From: Nitrosomonas sp.
Lineage (GTDB): Bacteria; Pseudomonadota; Gammaproteobacteria; Burkholderiales; Nitrosomonadaceae
Length of the DNA stretch: 64,000 nt
Reading direction: 5' to 3'
NCBI GenBank assembly: GCA_024282035.1
Contig: JAMWZR010000009.1
Span: 23,814 to 87,813, forward strand
Shown: piece by piece, positions 51,297 to 58,693 of the stretch
Layout of the letters: each line of letters starts with the position of its first letter
How positions within the stretch are numbered: position 1 is the first letter of the stretch
Made by a program: the position numbers and the translations under genes
Notes under the pieces: model-generated
Told to the model about the DNA's origin: nothing
What the model saw: only the letters and a program-made list of their open reading frames with translations
The model's database searches: none

Positions 51297-52144
51297 AGCG
51301 GGTATTCTTGGTAAGTATGGTGCGCTATGTGGTACCATAAAAACGCGCTGGCTTTCTTGCCGGCAACCTTGCCGGAAAAAACCAGTTTGGCGCAGGATTG
51401 CGCCAGGCCATAGCACACATGCAATGGCAATAAGTGCTCCTCACGTGGGTGGCTGTAGCGTGAAGATGGGGCTTGCTGCCAGTTGATGAAGCGATTCTCG
51501 CGTACTTCCACGGATAGTTCGGGAGCGGTACAAGTTTCGATCAGCCACTCTTCGAAAGCTTCATTTTTCTCATCCGGTGCGCTGGCTGTGGATGAGAAAA
51601 AGGCGCGTAAGTTGTGAAATGAAAATCCCGAGCCCATAATCAGCACCTTTTCCTGTCGCAATGCAGTCAATGCTTTGCCGATCGCAATATGTGCTGCTGC
51701 ATCGAGATGCTTCAGCAGCGATATCTGTATGCACGGAATATTGGCCTTGGGGAAAAGGATCTTGAGTGGTACAAACATGCCGTGATCGAAGCCACGCCGA
51801 TTATCCAGCTGCGCAGGTATGTCGGCAACCTGCAGTAAGTTCTGGATCGTTTCGGCCAATCGAGGGTGTCCCGGGGCCGGGTAGCGAATGTGGTAAGCCG
51901 CTTCCGAAAAGCCACTGTAGTCGTAGATCAGATCAGGATGCTCGCCACTGGTGAGTGTGACAATTTCTTCTTCCCAATGTGCGCTGATGACTATGATTGC
52001 TTCGGGTTGGCCCAATGTGGGGGCCAGATGTTTCAAAAAATCGACCATATCGTGATGACCGGGGTCATGCAGCAGCGGCAGGGGACCGCCGCCGTGTGGA
52101 ATGAAGAGCACCGTGCTTGGGAGGGAAGGGATGCTGGTGTTCAT
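51209..52144 (-). CDS. Class III extradiol (DODA-type) ring-cleavage dioxygenase with C-terminal overrun
   Basis: A 311-aa LigB-fold dioxygenase, about 40 residues longer than the usual 4,5-DOPA-type size. Likely metal ligands lie in FIPHGGGP, SAHWEE and SFHNL, with GFDHGMFVPL nearby. Family proteins end shortly after the segment equivalent to GKKASAFLW; here no stop occurs and the frame runs on into antisense of the upstream gene's 3' end. The tail reads HHTYQEYPLQFSSRTYATTS and has no family character. The start overlaps the DUF3147 gene by four bases. Aromatic substrate unknown. Confidence 0.85.
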   Translation of the reverse strand: MNTSIPSLPSTVLFIPHGGGPLPLLHDPGHHDMVDFLKHLAPTLGQPEAIIVISAHWEEEIVTLTSGEHPDLIYDYSGFSEAAYHIRYPAPGHPRLAETIQNLLQVADIPAQLDNRRGFDHGMFVPLKILFPKANIPCIQISLLKHLDAAAHIAIGKALTALRQEKVLIMGSGFSFHNLRAFFSSTASAPDEKNEAFEEWLIETCTAPELSVEVRENRFINWQQAPSSRYSHPREEHLLPLHVCYGLAQSCAKLVFSGKVAGKKASAFLWYHIAHHTYQEYPLQFSSRTYATTSFFHAASHNCFAAPQARP

Positions 52145-52488
52145 GGTGTTCCCGTATCCGGTAAAAGAAATGCAAAGGCAGTATAACAGGCCACGGTGAT
52201 CGCGATGGCCAACCCCAGGCTAGGCCAGAAACCCAGTCCTTGTTTTAGCATTATGGGAAGCAATAAAAAGAACAGCAGCGATGGCAGCACATACCAGAAA
52301 ATGCTTTGTGAGAGTTCGGCAATACGCATTTCCGTAGCACCTTCGACATGCAGCCAGATAAAGGCGAGTAGCGAAGTCAGAGGCAACGATGCCAGCAATG
52401 CCGCCATGCCGGTGTTACGTTTGGCAATTTCAGTAATGGCAACGATGATCAGTGCGGAAATCAGCACTTTGGTGGCATAAAGCAACAT
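52141..52488 (-). CDS. DUF3147-family membrane protein
   Basis: A 115-aa protein with four hydrophobic helices (starting VLISALIIVAITEIAKR, with LLASLPLTSLLAFIWL), matching the small DUF3147 family of unknown function. It overlaps the dioxygenase by four bases and follows chrA by 13 bases, so chrB-chrA-DUF3147-dioxygenase probably form one transcript. Confidence 0.8.
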   Translation of the reverse strand: MLLYATKVLISALIIVAITEIAKRNTGMAALLASLPLTSLLAFIWLHVEGATEMRIAELSQSIFWYVLPSLLFFLLLPIMLKQGLGFWPSLGLAIAITVACYTAFAFLLPDTGTP

Positions 52489-52500
52489 GATGTCAGGTGC

Positions 52501-53865
52501 TCAGATCAACACGGTTTTAATGATGAGTCCTATGGTAGCACTGGCGGCGATGACATGAATCACATTCATCCGGAACCGGAATAGTGCTACTGCTGCTGCA
52601 AGGGAAATCAATGCGGAAATCCAGTCGAATGTACCGTTGAAGCCTGCAGGCCACAGCACATGGTAACCAAAGAACAAAGCCAGATTCAGAATCACGCCTA
52701 CGACTGCGGCGGTGATGGCAGTCAGTGGCGCAGTGAATTTGAGGTCATTATGCGTTGATTCGACCAGTGGTCCACCGGCAAGGATGAAAATGAACGATGG
52801 CAGAAATGTAAACCAGGTGACCAGTGATGCTGCGACGCAGCCTGCCAGAAGCAGAGCGTCCGGTCCGAAAACGGCTTTGGCATAGCCACCGACGAAGCCG
52901 ACGAAAGCAACCACCATGATGAGTGGTCCGGGAGTCGTTTCGCCGAGTGCCAGACCGTCGATCATTTGTTCCGGTGTGAGCCATTGGTAATATTCGACAG
53001 CACCTTGATACAAATAAGGCAGGACGGCATAGGCGCCACCGAAGGTCAGCAGGGCTGCTTTGGTGAAAAACCATCCCATTTGTGTAAGCGCGTGTTCCCA
53101 TCCGTATGTGCTGGTGAGGAATCCGATTGGAATCGCCCATAGCAATCCGCCAATGCCGGCGATTTGCGCCAACCGGCTCCAGCGGTGGCGGGCATGTGCG
53201 GGTGTGGGAGTGTTGTCATCGATCAATGCCGGACCAAACGATTCCTGAATTTTGCCGTGACTTCCTCCGGCCCTGAATTTTTCCGGTGCCAGTCGACCTC
53301 CAACGAATCCGACCAGTGCCGCTATCAGTACGATCAGGGGGAAGGGGGCATGCAGTGCGAAAATTGCCACGAATGAGGCCGCCGCAATTGCCCATAGCAC
53401 GTTATTTTTCAATGCGCGCGAACCGATGCGGTGAGCAGCCTGTACGACGATGGCGGTAACTGCTGGTTTGATACCGTAGAATAATCCGGCAACGAAGGTT
53501 ACATCCCCAAAGGCGATATAGATCCAAGACAAAAAGATCAGAATTGCCAGCGAAGGCAGGACGAACAACGCGCCGGCAATGATACCACCCCAGGTACGGT
53601 GCATGAGCCAGCCGATATAGGTGGCAAGCTGTTGTGCTTCAGGTCCCGGGAGAACCATGCAGTAATTGAGTGCATGCAGAAAGCGTTTTTCGGATATCCA
53701 GCGGCGATTGACAACCAGTTCCTGATGCATGATGGAAATTTGACCGGCCGGGCCACCGAAGCTGATGAATCCCAGTTTGAGCCAGAACCAGAACGCTTCG
53801 CGGAAGCTGACGTTCGGGACGGTGTTGTTGTGGGATTCGGATGCGAAGTTCTCAGGAGGATGCAT
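52501..53865 (-). CDS. chrA: Chromate efflux transporter ChrA
   Basis: A 454-aa CHR-family transporter with two homologous halves of about six helices each. GFISFGGPAGQI in the first half and the LTFGGAYAVLPYL with ETTPGPLIMVVAFVGF in the second are characteristic. It exports chromate and confers resistance. It overlaps chrB by 14 bases. Confidence 0.94.
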   Translation of the reverse strand: MHPPENFASESHNNTVPNVSFREAFWFWLKLGFISFGGPAGQISIMHQELVVNRRWISEKRFLHALNYCMVLPGPEAQQLATYIGWLMHRTWGGIIAGALFVLPSLAILIFLSWIYIAFGDVTFVAGLFYGIKPAVTAIVVQAAHRIGSRALKNNVLWAIAAASFVAIFALHAPFPLIVLIAALVGFVGGRLAPEKFRAGGSHGKIQESFGPALIDDNTPTPAHARHRWSRLAQIAGIGGLLWAIPIGFLTSTYGWEHALTQMGWFFTKAALLTFGGAYAVLPYLYQGAVEYYQWLTPEQMIDGLALGETTPGPLIMVVAFVGFVGGYAKAVFGPDALLLAGCVAASLVTWFTFLPSFIFILAGGPLVESTHNDLKFTAPLTAITAAVVGVILNLALFFGYHVLWPAGFNGTFDWISALISLAAAVALFRFRMNVIHVIAASATIGLIIKTVLI

Positions 53866-54805
53866 GATTCCGGTTTCCTTGTGCGAAGGTTTTCAATAGC
53901 CCGTCGAATACGGTGCTTGCTGTGTCCAAAAGTTGATCGTCGTGCTGGATGGTATTGCAAAGGCCGGCCAGAACGGCTTCGATCCCAGGTGCTTCGAGTG
54001 GTTGGTATCCGCCGACATCCAGATAATGTACTACTGCCCCTAATTGTATCAGTCCAGGGTGCTCCAGTGCAAAACTCTCCAGCAGCACTTCGAAGGTTAC
54101 TCGCTGCCCCACATGCGTGAATGTGGCGCCATCGAAATCGAATCCAAGCGCATCTGCAGGACAAAGTAGTGGAGATTCCAGCCACAGCAAGCGTGCGTTG
54201 TCGTCGATGAAACGACGGATCAACCAGGCGCTGGCCAAGCGATCGACCCAGGGGTGCTGCCGTGTTGCCCAGGTGCGTCCCTGAAAGGCATTGCGATCGA
54301 GCCGGAAAATGGGGTCGTTTGTCAGGGCACGGGGTTCATCCGGAGTCAATGCTTGTGCGATGGCTGATTCCAGTTTCTGCAAGGCAGCGGCAATCTGTTG
54401 CTGATCCGGGCTTGGGAAAAAATCAATCGACGTCAGACTGGTAAAGGATTTGCGCAGCTTGCGCACCTGCTTGAGTCGTTGTTGGGCGGTGTCGCCATTA
54501 CGATTATGTTCAAGTGCCATGATATCGTTGTGTAGCTGGGTGTAGTCGCTGCTACGATCAAATAATGCAAGAATATTGGAATCTTTGGGTTCACTGACTT
54601 GCAGCAGATAGGCGGTTCCTCCGCCCAGTTGAACTTCTGTCGCGATGGTATCGAAAGTGTCGCGGCAGGCATCGTGGGCTGGTAACACATAAACGCCATC
54701 TCGCAGCACGGCGGCACCTGAAGCTTTTAAAGTGCGCCACGTCCGCATACGCAGTGCCGCATTGTCATTGGGTGGTGATAGAATCAGTGTGAGGAAAGAT
54801 TGCAT
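53852..54805 (-). CDS. chrB: Chromate-resistance regulator ChrB
   Basis: A 317-aa protein with an N-terminal ChrB domain (RMRTWRTLKASGAAVLRDGVYVLP) and a C-terminal ChrB-C/rhodanese-like domain (TWATRQHPWVDRLASAWLIRRFID). It acts as a chromate-sensing regulator of chrA in characterised systems. The N-terminus is in family register, so ATG 54805 is correct, yet it has no ribosome site: a perfect 15-bp inverted repeat abuts the start codon. Confidence 0.93.
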   Translation of the reverse strand: MQSFLTLILSPPNDNAALRMRTWRTLKASGAAVLRDGVYVLPAHDACRDTFDTIATEVQLGGGTAYLLQVSEPKDSNILALFDRSSDYTQLHNDIMALEHNRNGDTAQQRLKQVRKLRKSFTSLTSIDFFPSPDQQQIAAALQKLESAIAQALTPDEPRALTNDPIFRLDRNAFQGRTWATRQHPWVDRLASAWLIRRFIDDNARLLWLESPLLCPADALGFDFDGATFTHVGQRVTFEVLLESFALEHPGLIQLGAVVHYLDVGGYQPLEAPGIEAVLAGLCNTIQHDDQLLDTASTVFDGLLKTFAQGNRNHASS

Positions 54806-54840
54806 GTAGCAATTAGAACATATTCGTTCTAATTGCTACA
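54805..54840 (-). promoter_or_regulatory. Perfect 15-bp inverted repeat at the chrB start (operator candidate)
   Basis: TGTAGCAATTAGAAC (54805-54819) and its exact complement (54826-54840) are separated by six bases. One end coincides with the A of the chrB start codon. It could be the autoregulatory ChrB operator on a leaderless or short-leader transcript, and as RNA it would form a strong hairpin at the start codon. Confidence 0.7.
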
Positions 54841-54921
54841 AAATATTTTGGTGGTGATTTAGAAAATAGGTTGCGGGTTGCAGCTGGCTGTAAGCAATCC
54901 GTCGATTCTAAGTGATCAATT

Positions 54922-55101
54922 TTATTTTTCTGGCTCGGATTGTCCTTGCTGTTTTTTCCATCGATCGTAACATTCGAGGCCACAGTAATACAGGATGTAA
55001 TCCGTGGCTTTGACACTGGCGGCTTCGGAAATCGGGATTTCCTTAAAACAGACTTCACAGGATACTTTCTCGGGTTCCACGATTTTTTTCTGATCAATCA
55101 T
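54922..55101 (-). CDS. 59-aa DUF3330-like four-cysteine protein
   Basis: ATG 55099-55101 (MIDQKKIVEPEK), stop TAA at 54922-54924; GGAGA lies about nine bases upstream. Four cysteines in two pairs (C15-x2-C18 and C40-x3-C44), with EIPISEAASVKATDYILYYCGLECYDRW, match the DUF3330 pattern of small metal-binding proteins. A longer frame overlaps in another register but is not supported. It precedes the chr operon on the same strand by about 80 bases. Confidence 0.75.
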   Translation of the reverse strand: MIDQKKIVEPEKVSCEVCFKEIPISEAASVKATDYILYYCGLECYDRWKKQQGQSEPEK

Positions 55102-55163
55102 TTCATTATCTCCTGGTGACTTGTATCAGACCGGTATGCTGCTTCGTGCCTCCGCGCTTTCAA

Positions 55164-55709
55164 TCAACGTGGTGGCGGTGGTGGCGGACTACCCGGCGGG
55201 GGTGGGGGGGGAGTGAAATTCACTGGTGGTGAAGAAATCCTGGGTCCGCTGTTAGGGTTAACAGGGGGATCATTGGATATTTTTCCCGATACAGGAACGC
55301 GATGACCTTTTGCATACATGCATTGAATGTAGCTCATGTCGTAGCGTTGCTGATTCACGTATCCCGAGCTGGTTGCAGTGCCGGATCCAATCAGGCCACC
55401 GGCCAGCAAGCCGGTGCCAGCACCAATTGCGGCACCTGTTCCTCCGGCTATGGCTGCACCAGCTGCAGCTCCCAATCCCGTGCCGATGGCTGCACTTTGC
55501 AGACCACTAGATTGTGCTGCCTGTTGAGCTGTCGTGCCGCCCAGCTGCTGTATGGCGTAGTCACGGCACTGGTAGTCATCGAGACGGAACTGCTCGAAGC
55601 TTTTGCCGGAACCAGGCAGAGTCATGACACTAGGTCCACTTGGCAAACTGACGCACGCTGCCAGTAAACCGGTTACGGGAAGTACATACAATCTTTTCAA
55701 GCTCAGCAT
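55164..55709 (-). CDS. Glycine-zipper lipoprotein
   Basis: A 181-aa lipoprotein with lipobox GLLAAC (Cys about residue 19). A conserved-looking FRLDDYQCRDYAIQQLGG segment leads into a long Gly/Ala zipper (about 72-115) able to sit in the outer membrane. A YVNQQRYDMSYIQCMYAKGH segment follows, and the tail is polyproline (PPPPPPGSPPPPPPR). Family members are widespread in proteobacteria with no firm function. Confidence 0.8.
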   Translation of the reverse strand: MLSLKRLYVLPVTGLLAACVSLPSGPSVMTLPGSGKSFEQFRLDDYQCRDYAIQQLGGTTAQQAAQSSGLQSAAIGTGLGAAAGAAIAGGTGAAIGAGTGLLAGGLIGSGTATSSGYVNQQRYDMSYIQCMYAKGHRVPVSGKISNDPPVNPNSGPRISSPPVNFTPPPPPPGSPPPPPPR

Positions 55710-55727
55710 TGGGAATGTCCTCGTTAT

Positions 55728-56126
55728 TTATTGTCCTGGGGGTTGCGGTGCCACTTGCAGCCATCCACCTGGGCAATTTTTGACATAAGGGTAGTAGCCA
55801 TCGGGATTCTGGCAATAGTACCAGTAGTTAGTTTGTGGTTGAGCGGGTTGCACCGGCTGTGCTTGCTGCTGCTGGATATAGACAGGTGGGGTCGTAGGCA
55901 TAACCACAGTGGGTGGGTAAGCGTAAGCCGGGGGATAATAAAACGGATAGCCAAATCCATATCCGTATCCATAGCCACCCAAGCCATACCCGCCATAAAA
56001 ACCCGAGCCGTAATAGCCTAATCCAATGCTCAGGTGGCTATGGCGGTGCCCATGAGCCAAGACTGTGGTGCTCAATATACTTAGAAACAGAGTAAGGGCG
56101 ATATATTTGCAGAAATTGATTTTCAT
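55728..56126 (-). CDS. Secreted Gly/Tyr-rich protein
   Basis: A 132-aa exported protein from ATG 56126 (an in-frame GTG at 56135 is weaker). Signal peptide ending TTVLAHG, then a HRHSH metal-binding-like start, a Gly/Tyr-rich repeat region (YGGYGLGGYGYGYGFGY) and a C-terminal motif YWYYCQNPDGYYPYVKNC with PGGWLQV, seen in many small proteobacterial secreted proteins. It is 18 bases upstream of the glycine-zipper lipoprotein gene, probably one operon. Confidence 0.75.
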   Translation of the reverse strand: MKINFCKYIALTLFLSILSTTVLAHGHRHSHLSIGLGYYGSGFYGGYGLGGYGYGYGFGYPFYYPPAYAYPPTVVMPTTPPVYIQQQQAQPVQPAQPQTNYWYYCQNPDGYYPYVKNCPGGWLQVAPQPPGQ

Positions 56127-56329
56127 GTCAGTCACACTGAATCGTCATGAGTTAAGACTACAGTATTTGACTGATGTCTGCCCACAGAATTCCATTAAGT
56201 CGTAAACATGATCTGCACAGCTTCACTTAACGATTCGTCAATTAATCGAAATGATGTAATGAGTTGACGGCGCTATTACGTGAAGTAACCTGACAATCAA
56301 TGGATTGACATGTCTGAATCAGTAATTAT

Positions 56330-56363
56330 GCTCTTCTGGAAGCAAACATGAATCCGGAAGAGC
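56330..56363 (-). terminator. Hairpin upstream of the orphan 122-aa gene region
   Basis: GCTCTTCTGG (56330-56339) pairs with CCGGAAGAGC (56354-56363) with one G-T wobble. It lies just past the 3' end of the minus-strand gene at 56382 and may terminate it. No T-run is seen. Confidence 0.45.
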
Positions 56364-56381
56364 GGCAAGTTTATTGAGGCA

Positions 56382-56750
56382 TCACAAGGGTGAAAATTGG
56401 GGTATTGTCTTGAGACTCTTGGGTAGCATCGGGATACCGCAGTATTTCAGATAGAGGCAAAGCTGCTTCAAATTGGAATAGGATAGGATTTTCTGTTGAT
56501 CGGAAACCAGCAGAAAGGTCAGGCAGCCTATCGAGCCGGCAGCTTTAGTCAGGGTCACCCGAATCGAGTAGCACAGGGAACCGACATCGTTCTTTGATTC
56601 CAGCGCTTCAAATGAAACGACATGGCCATCTGCGTGGTGCTTGATCAACTCAGAGCGTGTCATGAAGCAAGGTTCGGATTGGGGGTGAGCAACACCAAGG
56701 TTAAATGCTGACTCATGTTTGGAGTCAATATTTTTGTCATTTTCTTTCAT
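56382..56750 (-). CDS. Hypothetical protein, 122 aa
   Basis: Start at 56750 has AGGG eight bases upstream. Polar N-terminus, then a mixed alpha/beta region (SYSIRVTLTKAAGSIGCLTFLLV-like beta strands) and a basic C-terminus. No signal or membrane helix strong enough to call and no recognised family. It is separated from its neighbours by about 250 bases on either side. Confidence 0.5.
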   Translation of the reverse strand: MKENDKNIDSKHESAFNLGVAHPQSEPCFMTRSELIKHHADGHVVSFEALESKNDVGSLCYSIRVTLTKAAGSIGCLTFLLVSDQQKILSYSNLKQLCLYLKYCGIPMLPKSLKTIPQFSPL

Positions 56751-56999
56751 TTGTTTACCCTAAATATAAGCAGTGTATGTGTGATTTGTTCTATCTGAAT
56801 GACAAAACTGGAGGATGTGGAGGATGGTTTGACAATAGGTAGTGTGACGATATCTCATGCAGGCATGATGGAGACGATGAAACAAAATTCAAGTCTGAAA
56901 TAGTTTTGGAACAAAAGTGTGAAGTGGTCATGATCATCAACATAAGTGAGTATTTTTTCTTCGACAGATTTAAACTCGGAGTATGGACAGTCAGATGGG

Positions 57000-57404
57000 C
57001 TATTCCGTTCCACTAGATGGGATGAGTTGCATTTCATTTACCCGTGATTCTGCATTCTCTGCAGTAAAAATCTCCATATCGATTTTTCCGATCAAGCGTA
57101 TGGTCAACTGGACGAAACTCATTTCGTCGCGATCGCCACTACCGGTATGGTGCGAGTAGGGACAGTAAAAGGATTCGGTGATTTCACACAGATAAGTATC
57201 ACCATTCAAGTACCCCTGATCCAATCGAATGGCAATCAATTCACCAAAATCATACAGTTGATCGATGGAACGAAAAAGGAAGGTTTTACTGCCATGTTGA
57301 GTCAGGAAAGTAAAATCGGAATCGTCAATGAAGAAATAAATAAAGGGTTCGAGATCCTGGAAATCTTCTCGAAAATATAAATTGTTAAAAAATGGTATCG
57401 CCAT
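57000..57404 (-). CDS. Hypothetical protein, 134 aa
   Basis: ATG 57404 (MAIPFFNNLYF) has AGGA about nine bases upstream; the frame runs up to 57599 but that part lacks support. Acidic and aromatic-rich soluble protein (EPFIYFFIDDSDFTFLTQHG, IAIRLDQGYLNGDTYLCEITESFYCPYSHH). No recognised family. Confidence 0.5.
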   Translation of the reverse strand: MAIPFFNNLYFREDFQDLEPFIYFFIDDSDFTFLTQHGSKTFLFRSIDQLYDFGELIAIRLDQGYLNGDTYLCEITESFYCPYSHHTGSGDRDEMSFVQLTIRLIGKIDMEIFTAENAESRVNEMQLIPSSGTE

Positions 57405-58046
57405 CGTTAGCATTCCTATCTGAATTCTAATCAACGGCTTGCAACCTATTTTGTTTAGATATGAAAAATGATGTCGAGTCATTTCTGATGTTTTTGCACA
57501 GTTGAACCATTCCAGTTCGTTACGAGACCTGGAATTCATTTGTCCTGGCTCACGACATGTGGCAACCGGATTCGAGATCAGTGGGATCATAGCTTTCAAG
57601 GTGTCCTGGAAAAATAACGGGTGCCGTAAACAGCTAGTACCTGTTAAATCGACGTATGGAATCTGAAAAATACTTGCGACCAGAGATTCGCAAGATTGAT
57701 TGACCTTTGGGTCGGAAAAAAAGCTTAAATTTCACCCGAAGCTACTTATCAATTTTCGGGTTAGGGTTAGGGAAGTAAACTTGGATTGATTAGGAAAACT
57801 TAACTATTTGGGGTTGAAAAAAAACGTAATATTTGAGAAAAATTAAATCAAAATTGTTTTTTTGATACCAGAAAAACCTCCCGCGGGCGGTATCGTACCA
57901 CGCCCATAATAATCGACAAAGCTTTTTTGTGATTCACTGCACTCCGTCAGCGCAAGTTGGACAAAATAGGGTAATTGCCTAAGAGAGAGTGTTTTAGTTC
58001 AGTGTTACATCAAGAAAAACGATGAATGACAGAGAAAGATCAGTAA
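57405..58046. other. Non-coding stretch left of the ssrA element
   Basis: About 640 bases without a supported gene. It contains GGGTTAGGGTTAGGG at 57758-57772 (a chance-level telomere-like repeat), a GATACC...GGTATC inverted pair near 57865-57894, and AT-rich filler. It may include decayed remains of earlier insertions next to the element. Confidence 0.4.
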
Positions 58047-58208
58047 TGGCAAATTTGTATTTTTTGCGCCACAGCCGAGGCCTTTGGAGACCTGCCGAGA
58101 CTAATCGGTTATTTAGTAGACTTGAACTAAGACCCTGTATTATATGGGTCTTAGATGGTCCTGAGTGGTCTGGGTAAGACCGCTTATTGGGACGGCGGGA
58201 ATCGAACC
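58047..58208. repeat. Left direct repeat with displaced tmRNA 3' fragment
   Basis: A copy of the right-end repeat at roughly 90 percent identity by eye. It includes the ribosome site and first codons of a Rep-like frame (TTG start changed to CTG), the CTAAGACCC/GGGTCTTAG hairpin (58127-58135 / 58146-58154) and 18 bases of tmRNA 3' end. A four-base deletion relative to the right copy removes part of the acceptor end. Confidence 0.85.
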
Positions 58209-58693
58209 TTGGTCTCTTTCTGATTTATCAACCATTTATTATTTTCCTGTGACGTTTTTGTGTCATTCCTTTGAATTTCTAATGAATACATAAAAATCAG
58301 TAAATCAGTTTAAACTCATTTAGTTAAAGCAGCAAGAAGTGCAGTTCAAGAACTCCAAGTGAATTGTTGGGGGAATTTGATTTGTATCGCATAACATAAG
58401 TCGATATGTACGTACTAAAACCTGAAACCAAGCTCTGCATTCACCAGAGGACAGTCATTTAGGGCTGTCCTCCAAATCCATGCGCCGCTCATCTTGGGTG
58501 AGAGCGACGCATGGCTCCGGAGGACAGCTTGAGAAAAACCACGTAAGTGGCGTATTGAGCTTTATAAAAAAAGTGATTTTTCTTACAGAAAAATTATTGA
58601 GATACTGCTATTTTAAAATATTGGCTTTTATAATCCCCCATTTTACTTAAACGGGGATATGCAAGAATAATTAGAAAGCCCTATAAGGATAAA
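58209..58693. other. Structured non-coding region inside the element
   Basis: About 485 bases with no gene. It holds the alternative-hairpin array at 58447-58528 (listed separately), a CCAC-GTAA-GTGG hairpin near 58539-58550 and a small ATCCCC/GGGGAT stem before the membrane-protein gene. Probably contains the promoter and 5' region of that gene, and possibly a replication signal. Confidence 0.5.
58447..58528. repeat. Mutually exclusive hairpins / long palindrome
   Basis: GAGGACAG (58447-58454) can pair with CTGTCCTC (58465-58472), but GCTGTCCTCC (58464-58473) can instead pair with GGAGGACAGC (58519-58528). The latter is extended inward by CCATGCG (58478-58484)/CGCATGG (58508-58514) and CGCTC (58486-58490)/GAGCG (58502-58506). 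The middle segment has two competing partners, as in attenuators, or the long form could be a replication origin structure. Confidence 0.8.

Noticed and set aside
54813-55097. 94-codon minus-strand frame over the DUF3330-like gene
   Set aside because: Low-complexity basic translation without family character; the 59-aa frame in another register has a ribosome site and a Cys pattern.
56855-57037. 60-codon minus-strand frame
   Set aside because: Overlaps the 3' end of the 134-aa gene and lacks a ribosome site.
57758-57772. GGGTTAGGGTTAGGG telomere-like repeat
   Set aside because: Only two and a half units inside an AT-rich non-coding stretch; no further copies, so most likely chance.
58209-58693. 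Retron-like msr/msd locus suggested by the inverted repeats
   Set aside because: No reverse transcriptase is encoded anywhere in the element.
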